Shown here: positions 33,101 to 43,356 of the stretch, in pieces | Numbering within the stretch: position 1 is the first letter of the stretch | Layout: every line of letters begins with the position of its first letter | Assembly: GCA_904066235.2 (NCBI GenBank) | Contig: CAJFCV020000002.1 | Location: 9,424,001-9,488,000 of the forward strand | Length of the DNA: 64,000 nt | From: Bursaphelenchus xylophilus | Lineage: Eukaryota; Nematoda; Chromadorea; Rhabditida; Aphelenchoididae | Reading direction: 5' to 3' | Notes under the pieces: model-generated | Seen by the model: only the letters and a program-made list of their open reading frames with translations | Databases searched by the model: none | What the model was told of the DNA's origin: nothing | Made by a program: the position numbers and the translations under genes

Positions 33101-34002
33101 ACAAAGTCAGTTGATGAAAATCGGTAAAAGTGAAATATGTGAAGTTTTCAAGCATACTGAATTTAACGAAAGGGTTTTTTTTCAAAACCAAGATTACTGT
33201 AAAATAGAAAAATATGGCTTCGGCCGCTAAAAATCGGCCGTAAAATTTTTATTTCTTAACGTACGCTGTTAGTAATTGAATTTTCGGAATCAGCGTAAAA
33301 TTAGGCACAACCAAGCAACGATCTTTTATGCACTAAGCTTTATTTTGTGAGAAATAACTTTTCAATTTGAAAATTGTAAATAAAACTGTGTTAACGAGAG
33401 AGTTAGAGAAAAATAGTTTAAGGGCAAACTTCAGCCATGAATTTGATTGATTTCAGGCCAAAAACTCAAAAAAAATTTTTTTAATTTTTGTGCAAGATTT
33501 ATGATCTTGGAACTTTCGATGCAAGTGTAGAAAAGTTGTGAAATGCAAAAAATGGAGTTCAAATACGGTAAAAGATATCTTCCTATGTCCACGCCTAACC
33601 GGCAGCTGATTCAGTGACTCAGAAATCGTGTTCTAAAAATTTGCCATCTTTTAGCCAATTTCGGTATAAAGTGTTTCTTGCCTACCGTAGAGGAAAATGT
33701 TTCCAGAAAAAATTAATCTTTTCCATGCGAAACCGGAAAATTTACGGCCAAACGTATGTTTATCTCTGAGCGCACTTCGCCTTTAACGTGCTCTCTCGGC
33801 TGAAGAAATCGTTGAATATAAAGGTGGTCACTTTTTTCGCACTGAAAATCGCAATTTGGGCAAAGAATTTCAAGGATTTCCATGATCAGCTTAATATACT
33901 AATTTAGCGCCTCCAATTCTGCTACATACTGACGACAGAGCGACAAAATTAATCGACCACAAGTCCCGTATATGTTTTCGATCAATACCAGAAAGTCAAT
34001 AA
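24188..34002 (+). CDS. F-box-like protein, paralogue B
   Basis: Exons 24188-24226, 24265-24425, 25249-25567, 27196-27477, 28195-28380, 32052-32196, 33908-34002; 408 aa, all phases matching paralogue A. N-terminal F-box-like RNILDRLPLEIRCKILDKTP; then LPSANIGDGWKDLFMR, a beta-rich body (DYIAFDDMDRVYFTRHYPPF, TQTWVYTVEG, NIFYVLEQSKRWIWYKESNS), and end HKSRICFRSIPESQ. An acceptor CTTATAG ends at 24181, seven bases before ATG. It has swollen to almost 10 kb because introns hold mobile elements: a family D MITE and a GCACNGTGC element in intron 2, Tc1, mariner and hAT remnants in intron 3, a decayed hAT-like element in intron 4, and a 3.2-kb foldback in intron 5. No frame-breaking lesion was seen, so it is probably functional. 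Function beyond the F-box is unknown. Confidence 0.78.
24873..25037. mobile_element. MITE family D in F-box B intron 2
   Basis: 165 bp from TCAGTTAGTCGGGAAAATAG to CTATTTTCCCGACAGACTGA; flanked by TA. Inner arms pair (GGCGGGACGTCGCAGC-like left, GCGCAACGACCCGCC right). Confidence 0.85.
25040..25206. mobile_element. GCACNGTGC element with TA flanks
   Basis: 167 bp, ends GTCCGTCCGGAAAGTCGCC and GGCGACTTTCTGGAAGGAC, flanked by TA at 25038-25039 (shared with the preceding MITE) and 25207-25208. Internal GCACTGTGCAAAA and GCATAGTGCAAAG words identify it as the compact form of the GCACNGTGC family. Confidence 0.75.
25955..26345 (+). pseudogene. Decayed Tc1-type transposase fragment
   Basis: In plus-strand frames, RYFSCRNYGGGSLITWGAFA matches the Tc1 block GGGSxMxWGAF. 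After frameshifts and stops come FRLDNAHVH (the QQDNAPxH catalytic block) and SLDSNPTENLRRLPVREL (SPDLNPIENLW block), then SHNKQY. At least two frame changes and several stops, so it is dead. It lies in intron 3 of F-box B. Confidence 0.8.
26387..26710 (-). pseudogene. Decayed mariner transposase fragment
   Basis: On the minus strand, PPKKAMICILGDWVGILHWE followed by MLEKNATVNKELYASQL matches the mariner pattern HPKKVMLxVWWDxxGxxxxELL...TxNxxxYxxQL. Upstream the frame is broken (KRFLYRIITVMRNDVC). Only the middle part of a transposase is present, with no inverted repeats seen; a relic. Confidence 0.75.
26787..27047. mobile_element. hAT-like MITE with GCGGGCA-repeat arms, short copy
   Basis: 261 bp from GGCGGGCCCACACTTGCC to GGTTGCCCGCAAGTGTCGCG plus ACGCC. 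Flanked by a perfect 8-bp duplication GCCTACTT at 26779-26786 and 27048-27055. Arms carry TTGCGGGCAGC/GCTGCCCGCAAA words as in the 43357-43967 copy. Confidence 0.88.
27603..28047. mobile_element. Degenerate GCGGGCA-repeat hAT-like element
   Basis: The right arm ends GGTTGCCCGCAAGTGTCGCG plus ACGCC, identical to 26787-27047. The left arm is eroded (GCATTTGTGGGCAGCTGGGA, GGGCAACAGAAAACAAAG). No clean target duplication. Lies in intron 4 of F-box B. Confidence 0.65.
28562..31778. mobile_element. Large foldback element with ~120-bp tandem arms
   Basis: 3.2 kb flanked by direct repeats CGTTAATAG (28553-28561 and 31779-31787). Outer arms are GCCCTCTAAT-type repeats (GCGCCCTCTTATTTGC mirrored by GCAAATAAGAGGGCGC). 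Then come about nine ~120-bp units on the left (around 28780-29850; each has ATAGTAGTGTTA and GGTAATTTGGGGTGCTGA) and about five inverted units on the right (31030-31575). The inner arms also pair (CAGAAGCAATACCG at 30313, complement at 30750; CCTGTTGGATAAT at 30364, complement at 30699), leaving ~320 bp of loop. No gene inside. It fills intron 5 of F-box B. Confidence 0.87.
32375..32716. mobile_element. Palindromic MITE-like repeat (TATAAAGGTGGTCATATAAG)
   Basis: About 342-bp inverted repeat: TATAAAGGTGGTCATATAAG at the left, its complement at the right, with inner AAAGTCGACGCCCAAATCG pairing across the middle. A partial copy begins near 33820. Lies in intron 6 of F-box B. Confidence 0.75.
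32878..32945 (+). pseudogene. tRNA-like remnant
   Basis: GTAGTATAGTGGAT resembles a D arm, TTTGTAATCCG an anticodon region, and GGTCCCGGGTTCGGTTCCCA a T arm, followed by CAGGACG. The anticodon stem does not pair, so it is a decayed tRNA or a tRNA-derived repeat rather than a working gene. Confidence 0.4.
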
Positions 34003-34641
34003 AGGTTTACTAATTTCTGTCAAGCATGAACTGAACTATTTATAATAGACAACCAAAGTCCCCACCGGTGGGGTGGCCACCTCACGATTGTGGAATAAGG
34101 TTTTTTGTAGGGTTGAAAATTGAAGAACAGATATACGTGTCATGAGGATGAATTAGAAACTTCAGTATGTACGTAAGTTACAAATCCATCGTCGGAATCC
34201 GAATACAAAGGAAAAAAGTTGCAAAAATATGTTGTCCACGACATTTACATAAAATATTAAAATATGTTGTCCACGACATTTACATAAAATATTTTTGTTA
34301 ATAGGCGTTCAAGACCGTCAAAATCGGGGCCTTTGTCGTCTTCGGCTAAATTCGTGCTAATGGCAAGAAATCCCGCGTTTTTGTAGATTACCGGGGCATA
34401 ATTCTGCCGCTGCGAAAATCCCGTTGTGAGTCGCTAAGTAATCGCTGCACCAACATTGGGACCGATTTCCCCTAAAAACCTGGTGCCTTTTGCCCAAAAT
34501 TTCATGGCACGTTTGGAGCTCTATATCGACGTCAAGGGAGGCCACGTTAAAATTAACTGAACACACTACAATGCTCCATGCCACTAATATTTATCGTTAC
34601 TTTTCTTACATATAGTTTGCTAAAAAAATTTGACCATCAAT
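34003..34641. other. Intergenic, no gene seen
   Basis: Holds an adjacent direct duplication of AAAATATGTTGTCCACGACA plus TTTACATAAAATAT (34228-34261 and 34259-34292). A minus-strand open frame at 34357-34584 has no recognisable content. Confidence 0.4.
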
Positions 34642-35588
34642 ATGAGTTGCATTGATTCCGTTGACGGTACAGAACAAGATGAAGAATTTTACAAGAACTT
34701 AGCTTCCCGGTATAAAGCTGCACTGTTAGATACGAACAGTGCACCTAAAACAAGGTTAGCGAGAAAGTCGAGCAACCGCAAAACAGGGGTGGCACATTTT
34801 TACCAAGTTGGTTCTACAGGGCTGAAATTCAACCCAGTTAGTACACTAACAAAACAAAATTTATTGGCACTTCCATTTTTTTGAGATTGGGCTTACTGTA
34901 CTTTAACCGCAAATTCTGTATCACAAAAACTAGACATGCCAGAGAGTCGGGGGTGGTTCGGATGGATTGGTATCGTTATTCTGAGCAATTTACCTGTTGA
35001 CAACGTTTTTCTAAAGTTTTGCCTAAGGCAAGAAAAAATTGATTCTTAGGATGCAAAGTTACAGTAACCCAGATTTGTCAGGATTACTGCAATAGCTTGG
35101 CGGATGTCTCACACATCGGCGAAGGCTCGGCGGAAACTTTTTTTTTACCGGCCGTTTTGGGAACTTGGTTTTGCAGATCGGATTGGAGAAAAGCTGATGA
35201 ATTTCTTCCCAGTCACTTTACCATCTACCTTCTCTTGCTTTTTCTTATCTCGTGTTTAAAGGCTGGCGGAGAATTCGGCGGAGGAATTTTGAAAGTTTTA
35301 CGAAGTCTCACAGACACGGAACTGGGAAAAAAAGAAGTGCCGATCCCAATCTTTTTATTAAGGGTGATAGATTTTTTAGGTCCAATTGACTTCCCTTGCT
35401 CCGAGTGGAGAAATCAGTGGAAGATAAACCAAGGAAGTTTGTCTAACGTAAGAAAATTTTTTAATCCGGTTAGGAAAAGCGAAGAACTCAAAACGGCCTT
35501 CTCCGATACACTTGATGAAATAATCAAAAAGAGGAAAAGTTTATTCGTTATTAACAAGGTTAATCTGAGGGAATTTGTAGGAATTTAG
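34642..35588 (+). CDS. Hypothetical protein, two-exon model
   Basis: Not recognised. Proposed exons 34642-34754 and 35177-35588 join in phase to 174 aa. The first starts MSCIDSVDGTEQDEEFYKNL. The second has a short hydrophobic run (FTIYLLLLFLISCL), then a charged region (LRSLTDTELGKKEVPIP, DEIIKKRKSLFVINKVN) to a TAG at 35586. The donor GTTAGC is weak, and the hydrophobic run could instead be a pyrimidine tract before the acceptor at 35256-35260. Convergent with, and 58 bp from, the gene at 35647. It could be a decayed gene. Confidence 0.3.
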
Positions 35589-35646
35589 ACATTTGAGTTA
35601 TTATGTTGTTTGAAGGACATGCAAAGGAGGTAATAGCCTGGTCGTC

Positions 35647-36792
35647 TCAGAAGAACAGGCTGAAAGAGAAGCCAGGACGCTGACCCTGCTGGCCTGGCGC
35701 AGTTTCCGTTGATCGTTTAGTATTCTGTAGCAGTTGATCCAAGAAGGCGGACCAAGGATTCTTCTCCACCTCGGGTACTGTAGCTTTTTGTGTTGGCTTT
35801 GGTTCAGTGTTTAGAGGAAGGACTGGAGGAGTCTCTAGCTTCTTCGGAGCTTCAGTCTCCTGTCCAATCTTTGGTGTTTCAGTTCCCCAGGACTCTGAGC
35901 GGGCAATAGGGATGATTTCATCAACTTTTGCGGGGATCTGCAAGTACAATATAACAAATTTAATGCTGACAAAAGCATGAATTTAAAATTGAAATTTTGA
36001 GAAAGTACAACGATTATAAGGGCTCTTTAGCGTCGACTAGACTTAATTCGTTGAGTTTTGCTTGCGAAATTTGAACCTTTTTAAAGTATTAAACTTTACC
36101 TACCTCCTCTTTTTTCAGGATCTCTTTTACACGACTTTCCAACGAGCTTTCCGCAAGATTTGGGCTCTTGGTCTTCTCGAGTTTTGTTCCATTCCCAGTC
36201 TCATTGTCCACAACGACTATCTCCTTGTTTTCTGGGACCTCAACAGTTTTGTCGCTGTCCACAAGGTTCTTAATTTTAACTTCCTCTCGTTTCTTCTCTT
36301 CGGTCTTGACTTCTGGCTTCTTCTCCTTCTCATAGAAGCCAGGAGGAGCCTCAAATTCGTCAGAAGAACCCTTGTTCTTCAAGATCTTCTTCAAAGTCGC
36401 CCGAAACTTCTTTTTCCTCTCCTTTTCGAGCTCCGCTTCTCCGTCGTCGCCCAAATTTTGCCCGAGTGTCCCGGTTTTGTCGATCAACGTGGTCCCAAGC
36501 TTTTCGCTTTTGTTGGGAATCGCGGGAAGTTTGACTTTGGGGTCGACTGTGGCCGCGGGAAGCGGAATGAGGCTCGGTTTCTCGGCCGCTTTCTGAGCTT
36601 TAAACTTCTCCAACTTCTCGGCCAGGCTGTTTCCAAAGCCGGATTGCCGCTTTCCCAGTCGCCAGATGGACCCGACTTTGCCTTCGCTTTGGTCGGCTTT
36701 ATCTTCTTTGGCTGGAGCACCAATGTCGAAGGCCAACGACTTTTCGATCCCCTGGATTTCGCTGGATTCTTGACGAATTGGAGTGGAAATGA
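35647..36792 (-). CDS. Unrecognised Lys/Glu-rich protein, 5' end not found
   Basis: Two exons, 36104-36792 and 35647-35937, joined in phase 0 across a GTAGGT..TTGCAG intron, encode at least 326 residues. The upstream exon starts in mid-codon after TTTTCAG and contains no methionine at all, so the start lies in another exon that I cannot place; a tentative ATGGACG exon end near 37600 would fit the phase. Composition is charged and low in aromatics (KAQKAAEKPSLIPLPAATVD, KKKFRATLKKILKNKGSSDE, APPGFYEKEKKPE), with an N-terminal KVGSIWRLGKRQSGFGNSL. The C-terminus NPWSAFLDQLLQNTK...GFSFSLFF may be a short binding motif. Probably disordered; function unknown. Confidence 0.6.
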
Positions 36793-38376
36793 CTGAAAAT
36801 CACTGTTACATGTGTTGAAAAACTTTTTTAACGATTACATTAAACAAGGGGGAGACTTGACCCAGTTGGGTCAAGTGTTTCTGCTTGGGTCAAGTGTTTC
36901 CCTCGGATGGCGCAAGCTCTCAGATTTTGATGAAACTTGGCGTAAATTTAGATTGGAATTTTAGAATATTAAATGCAAAAAATTTGGTCCGTATTTTATA
37001 GTCATCAGCTAAAAATTTGATAGAAAATTCCATCAAAAAAAAAAAATTTTTTTGCATATTTTGCTTAAAAAAAGGCTTAATTCAAGTGTCATATAAAACT
37101 TTTCTACAAAAAAATTAATCTCTGCCATCCCGAAACAAAAAGGCTTTGGGAAAAAAACTTTTTTTTTGTCTGGCCGACTCTCTTCATTTTGCGTGCTCTC
37201 TCGCAAAAAAGATTTTAGAATATCTCAGCTGCCGCTGAAAAGGGCAAGCTAAAATTTTTAGGGATTGATTTGTGGACTATTTAGATTATCTATGCAAAGT
37301 TTGAAGAAAACCGAAGCCCTATTTCCAAAAAAAAATTTGAAAATTTTCATTAATATTGAAAAATTTGAAAATATTTATTACTATTATATTATCAAAGTTT
37401 ATAGCCATCTGCAATAACTCACCGAGATTTGAAAACAAAACAGTAAAGAGTATAACAGACACTACTCTGCAGAACATTGTAATAATCGCTCGAACGTTGT
37501 TCGAAAATGATTTCAATTTTGAGGGGGGAAATAAAATTTGGCTTTATTGCTGTTTCCTCATTTCGGGTATCCTTAAATAGGAATAAAGAAGAATAAAACA
37601 TCTGGATAAACCGTCCATTCCCGTTTTTGTTCGCTGCGGAAAGGACAAACACTTGGAGAAGGGGCTTTGTTACGAAAAAATTCAAATATTAGTGGACCCT
37701 ACGAAAGGCTGCAAATTCGCGGATTTGGGGTTTGCACAGTGCTAAAGCTTCTGGTGAAAATTCCAAACTAAAATAAGTTCATTTTATCGGAGAAATTGGC
37801 TGAGAGTGAGAGTTGACTCATTTGGGACAAGTGTTGCTCCGGCGGAGAAATGCTTTCAGAATCGGATTAAATTTTGGAACAAATTCAAATTTTGTTTTTC
37901 TAAGTGAAATACGAGATTTTTGGCATGTGCTTTGCAGAAATAGCCGAGATTTTTTAGCACAAAATTTGGCAAAATTTTGAAATTTTTTGTTTCTTTTGGC
38001 TTACAAATTTCAGGCTCAGTTTTTAGCAGCCCAAAGGATGTTGTGACCAAAAATCAAAAATTTTTTTGCGGAAAACAAAGAAAATATGAACGAGAAGCTT
38101 TGTTTTTGCTTTGTCTACGGCCCTTATTTTTCCAATATGGCCCGAACAACACTTCTTCTCTGACAACTCTCTGCTGTTTTTGTACTACCTCAAAGACAAG
38201 GAAAGACCATGCCAGTGGATCAGTGGATTCTACTTCGTCGCCGTTTGCTGCGATGCGACACAAGCTTTGGCAACGCCTCAAAAAATATTTCTTCCTCGCT
38301 TTGCAAAGGACACACTTTCGAGAATTGCGATCGGGACATGGTCAACTTTAACCCCCGAGAAAAAAAGTTGCATAAA
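36793..38376. other. Repeat-derived region, no confident gene
   Basis: 36850-37850 holds palindromic and decayed repeat sequence. TTGGGTCAAGTGTTTC at 36865 is mirrored by a TTTGGGACAAGTGTTGC word at 37818, both followed by relics of MITE family C (TTTTGATGAAACTTGGCG). The same TTTGGGCCAAGTGTTGC word occurs at 58437. 38100-38350 has overlapping open frames on both strands with unusual amino-acid content and no recognisable family. Confidence 0.45.
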
Positions 38377-38821
38377 CAGGGAAAGTACTCCAAGTGCGAC
38401 GCTCAGATTTTGGTGAAACTTGGCACAGATTTAGAGTAATTTTTTCTAAGATATATGCGAGAATCCTAGCTCGCGCTTTGCAGAAACAACCGAGATTTTT
38501 AGATCGAAAGTCGGCCAAAATTTAGGACTTTTTGCCAAATTTTGGCACAAAAAGTTTCATGCCTATTTCTACTGTAAAGGATAATGTTTCTACAAAAAAT
38601 CAAACTTTTCCGCGCGAAAATGCGAAAGTTATGGCCAAAAAGCTTCTCTCTGACCGCTCTCCACGTTTTGCGTGCTCTCTCGGCGGCAAAAATCGTTTAA
38701 TATCTCGACGGCCACAGGAAAGCGCGAGCTAAAACTTTCAGGAATTGATATTTAGTCCATACCCGACGTGTGAGCAAAATTTAAAGAAAATCTCAGGGTC
38801 GCACTTGGAGTACTTCCCCTG
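38377..38821. mobile_element. MITE family C copy
   Basis: 445 bp from CAGGGAAAGTACTCCAAGTG to GCACTTGGAGTACTTCCCCTG. Internal ATATCTCGACGGC, GCGCGAGCTAAAACTTTCAG and TTTCATGCCTATTTCTACTG are family hallmarks. A cleaner left flank is obscured by one extra A. Confidence 0.82.
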
Positions 38822-39803
38822 TAAAGTTGTGCCTTCATTCTTGTCGTGAATATATTGTTTGAACGAGGCTATTTATTGGACGAAAACGCTTCCCCAAATA
38901 TCTTACTCCAGAACCGGATATCGCCATAAATGAATAGTAATTTTTAAATTTAAAAATAAAGCTATATTGGTCCAATTATTAATTTACTTTTTATCTTCGT
39001 AAAATCCTCTTTTCTAAACTGTAGACTACAGAAAATTTTCTCTTCTAAAATGATTACATTGACACATAATAGAAAATATTTTATCGGAATATCAAGGTGT
39101 GCCATAATTTTGGGCAAAAAATAAATAGCAAATATTTAATTTACGATCACTAATTAAGCACATTGTGTGGTTAAGATAAGATTTTGTAGAACGAACTGTA
39201 CGAAAAATCTGTATTTAAAAAGACAGTTTATTATCTTCAGTCTACTTAGAAATTGCCGGAGTTTCGAGGCTTGGTTTTTCTTCAAATCGTGATTGTATAT
39301 ATTTGCTATGTTGTCTTGTCACAAAATTATAAAATATTTGATCTTTTGGGGTTACAAAAGCCACTCGATGCTGAGAATTTCTCCCATTAGAGTTGTGGAA
39401 AATTTACCGATTTTGATTTTTCTAGAGCTGAGATACGCCATTTAAAATTAATTGAACAGAAAATATTTTGAATGGAGCGTTCTATGCCTTACCAAAGTTT
39501 TGAAAATTATCCATTTTCCAGAAACCACCAAGCTGCGCCTTAACATTTTCAGCCAAGTTTCAGTTAGCGCATTGGCCCCCGGATCGTTCAAATCAAAGCG
39601 ATCTTTGCCTGTTGCTGGAGAATACAGGCTAAAACTTTGGGAGAATGATCTTTTGCCATTTTGTATCTCATAAAAATTATACTCAATTGAACTCCTTGTT
39701 GCAAAAATGTGGTCTAATTTTTACTATATCCCTGCAAGTTTTGAAAGTTTCAAGGGGCCGACTTTGATGTAAAATCACAATCATTTATCTTGCTTTACAT
39801 GTA
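38822..39803. other. No gene seen
   Basis: AT-rich DNA without convincing exons. The part around 39530-39640 (CAGCCAAGTTTCAGTTAGCG) is less AT-rich but gives no recognisable protein. Confidence 0.4.
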
Positions 39804-40053
39804 CAGCGGGGGACCTGATCCAATGACAAAAAAACCTACCATTTTGCACCCTGGAAGTATCAAAAATGTGGCAAAATACCTCCCTCTCCAAGTGAAAAAA
39901 CTCCGATTTCAAAAGCCCACTCTTTTTATGAGGGAAAGGGCTCTTCAAAACCGAGTTTTTTTTTAGTTGGAGAAGGAGGCATTTTGCCACATTTTTTGAT
40001 ACTTCCCGGATGCAAAATGGTACGCTTTTGACACTGGATCAGGTCCGTCACTG
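39804..40053. mobile_element. MITE family A copy
   Basis: 250 bp from CAGCGGGGGACCTGATCC to GGATCAGGTCCGTCACTG, flanked by TA on both sides; inner arms pair through TTTTGC..CC..GGAAGTATCAA words. Confidence 0.85.
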
Positions 40054-40318
40054 TAGCTCTTTAATTAGACTTTATTTCAGCCTGCTGTAATCCCATAAAA
40101 AGCGGATTAAAATCGACGCCAGACAGTTTTTGATGCATTTTATCAATTAGATCGTCTCAAATTAGCTGATTTTTTTTGCAGTACCTTATCAACCAGGAGA
40201 AAAAACGTGAAACTTAAGGTATAACGTCAGAGAGGCAAGGTCAAAAATTCACTATAGCGGTGATTTACGGGGAAAATTTTCGTAAAATACGGTGGATTTC
40301 ATTAATTTTTTTTACTCA

Positions 40319-40768
40319 CAAGGGAAGTACCCCACGTGCGACGCTCAGATTTTCTTTAAATTTTGCACACACGTCGGGAATAGGCTAAATATCAATTCCT
40401 GAAAGTTTTAGCTCGCGCTTTGCAGACGCCGCCGAGATATCGGACGATTTATGCCGCCGAGAGAGCACGCTAAACGCGGAGAGCGGTCAGACGAGAAAAG
40501 CGCTTTTTGGCTATAACTTTGGCAGTTCCGTGCGGAAAAATTTGATTTTTTGTAGAAACATTATCTTTTACGGTAGAAATAGGCATGCAACTTTTCGTGC
40601 CGAAATTCGGCAAAAAGTCCTAAATTTTCGCCGACTTTCGAGCTAAAAATCTCGGTTGTTTCTGCAAAGCGCGAGCTAGGATTCTCGCATATATCTTAGA
40701 AAAAATTATTCTAAATTTGTGCCAAGTTTCATCAAAATCTGAGCGTCGCACTTGGAGTACTTCCCCTG
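40319..40768. mobile_element. MITE family C copy
   Basis: 450 bp flanked by TCA (40316-40318 and 40769-40771). Ends CAAGGGAAGTACCCCACGTG and CACTTGGAGTACTTCCCCTG. Body in the orientation opposite to 38377. Confidence 0.88.
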
Positions 40769-41306
40769 TCAGTAGAGAGTACTTTTAAAACTTGATATTT
40801 CCAAATTTAAAGCAAATTTCAACCTTTGCAAGTCATGTTATTATTTAGAGCGTTGACAATAATATAATATCACAATAGCGGTGTGAACATGAAAGGGGAA
40901 TGGGAATCAGCGAAAAATCGAGTGAAAAGTTTGTTTTTCCCCCAAATCCCCGGTTCGCTTTCACCCATTCCCATGTGATTTAGTTGTAAAAACGGGCCCA
41001 ACAAAATGCAAAGTTTCTCAGTGCTCGTGTTTTTACAAATCATAAGCGTTTCGCGGATTATGTTTCCATTTATTTTCAAATTCTGAGGATTTGAAAGTCA
41101 GGAAATTTTGAAATTTTTTGATGGGAAAATCGAGGAAAAACAGTGAGATTTCCAAACCGTCGATTTTGGAGGCCAAAAAAGTTGTTTTTGAGGGTTATTT
41201 TATAAGGTTCGGTGTGTAAATTTTGATGAAAATGGGGTAAAATACGTGATGTTTTTTTGGGCTTTTGTGAAATTTCACCAAAAAGAAAAAAAAATAATTT
41301 TTCTTA

Positions 41307-41758
41307 CAGGGGAAGTCTCCCCAAGTGCGACGCTCAGATTTTCTTTAAATTTTTCACACACGGTGGGCGTTGACTAAATATCAACTCCTGAAAGTTTTAG
41401 CTCGCGCTTTGCAGGCGCCGCCGAAATATTGAACGATCTTTGCCGCCGAGAGAGTACGCTAGACGTGGAGAGTGGTCAGAGAGAAAAACACTTTTTCGGC
41501 CATAACTTTGCTAGTTTCGTGCAGAAAAAATTTAGTTTTTGTGGAAAGATTACCCTCTATAATGGAAACAGGAATGAAACTTTTCGTGCCGAAATTCGGC
41601 AAAAAGTCGCAAATTTTCAAATTTTCGCCGACTTTCGACCTAAAAATCTCGGTGGTTTCTGCGAGCTAGGAGTCTCGCATATATCCTAGAAAAAATGATT
41701 CTAAATTTGTACCAAGTTTCAGCAAAATGTATGCGTCGCACTTGGGGCACTTCCCTTG
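41307..41758. mobile_element. MITE family C copy
   Basis: 452 bp from CAGGGGAAGTCTCCCCAAGTG to CACTTGGGGCACTTCCCTTG. Left flank TTA; the right flank TAC has diverged. Confidence 0.8.
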
Positions 41759-42079
41759 TACTATGTATAAGTATAAAGTAATAATTTTTTGCTACAAAAG
41801 CTCAACGAGAAGTCAAAAGCAATATTAATTTATAGTACGAAATTAAGACAAAAAAGCAAGGAATAGAAATATTCGTGTGGGTTTTATAAATTTCTACGTC
41901 AGCGCGGTCAATTTTGGTTTGTGAATTAGACTATGGACGAAAAATTTGATGATTTTTCGCGCGAGATGTTTTAAGCTTTTGCGTGTTTACTTTGAATTTC
42001 AAACACCTCTTGCTTTATCATTATAGACTAAAGCATTTGTAGGCTCTATGAAATGCTGAAAATTTTAAATTGCAATCAG

Positions 42080-42560
42080 GCACAGCCGAGATATTAAACG
42101 GCCGTTGCCAGCGAGAGGAAATGAAGAGCGGCCAGAAGAAAAGGTGCTTTTTGGCGATATCTTTGCCAATTTGTTGGGGCAAAAAGTTGATAAATATTTC
42201 TCTTTATAGCCCTAACCAGGCAGGCATTTTTCATTCCAAAATTGGTAAAAAGATAGTCAGGTTGACAAGAGTACTACGGCCTTTTCGAAGCACAAATTTT
42301 AGGTAAAAATTTGCAAAAATGTAAAATTTTTTTTAGAATTTTGCCATGAAAAGTTTCATGCCTATTTCTACCATAGAGTGTAATATTTCCACAAAAAATC
42401 AATTTTTTTCATGCGAAACTGACAAAGATACGACCAAAAAAAGTTTTTGTCTCTGACCACACTCCGAATTTCGCGTACTCTCTCAGCCGCAAAGATTGTT
42501 CAATATTTCGGCTGGGAGATTAAAAAATTGAGCAAAAATTTTTTGGAATCATGGCCTATG
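42080..42560. repeat. Degenerate MITE family C relic
   Basis: Carries eroded family C blocks: CAGCCGAGATATTAAACGGC near 42083, TTTCATGCCTATTTCTACC near 42354, TGCGTACTCTCTC-like words near 42470. Ends are not recognisable. Confidence 0.55.
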
Positions 42561-43188
42561 CCCCAATTGTGTGGCAGAATTAGAGAAATTTGAGCTTTTC
42601 ACTTTTTCTACTTCCCTTTTTTAGCAATTTCCTGTGCAATTTTTTCCGCCCTCAACCTTTTATTAAAATCTCCATGTTATCTTTTGTTCTTATCGCGAGT
42701 TTCTTGTTCCCTCAAAAGTCGATTAATTGCTTAACCGGCAAAAAGATTCGCATATTAACAAAGGGAATTATGTTTGAAATTTTTGGCTGTCAACGACATT
42801 TCAAGGGTCCGTTGCAACATGATGAGAGATTTTTTTTTTGAAAAAATGATCTTTGATAGGCTCAATGAATATGATGTGTGCTAGGGTTTGTATAAATATG
42901 CGTTGACTATATTTATATAAATTTGTTGCCATCTTAAGTGAAGTTATAGAGGTCGGCTGGATGTCTTAAAAATCAGCTGGCAAAATTTTTCTTAATGTCT
43001 AGTATAACATCGGCGCAGTGTGGGTAGGAGGTGGACCTTATGTGGTCTTGTCATACACCATTTAGAAGCGCTTTATCTGAGCTTCAACCCAGTATAGCCG
43101 ACATACTCCGTAATACGTCTCAAAGCTTACAAGAATTCGCACAAATCGACGGCCCAAAAATTTGCAAGACTTATGGGACACCCAAATA

Positions 43189-43349
43189 TTAGGTTGATGC
43201 ATAATTATCCGGCGTTTTTCAAGTTTGAACGCGATCGGCTTTGTTGTCGGAGAGCTCGTGAGGCACCCATCCAGCCAATTTCCATACCTTTCCAAGCTTT
43301 TTACGACGTCGAACGATCGTTGACTGGTTGATAATTATGCATCAACCAA
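43189..43349 (-). mobile_element. Internally deleted mariner with transposase remnant
   Basis: 161 bp with ends TTAGGTTGATGCATAATTAT and ATAATTATGCATCAACCAA, close to known mariner termini (TTAGGTTGGTGCAAAAGT). On the minus strand the interior translates to GMEIGWVPHELSDNKADRVQ, matching the WVPHEL signature of mariner transposases. Left flank TA; the right flank is replaced by the hAT-like insertion that begins at 43357. Confidence 0.85.
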
Positions 43350-43356
43350 CTACTTT

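Noticed and set aside
34357..34584. 75-codon minus-strand frame
   Set aside because: A faint transposase-like feel (short Cys/His-containing stretch) but no motif that could be named; left unannotated.
37977..38439. Overlapping open frames on both strands, one with a run like NSLLFLYYLKDKERPCQWIS
   Set aside because: No family recognised, no consistent splice sites, and the frame continues into MITE family C. I considered an eIF4E-like match but the key tryptophans do not line up.
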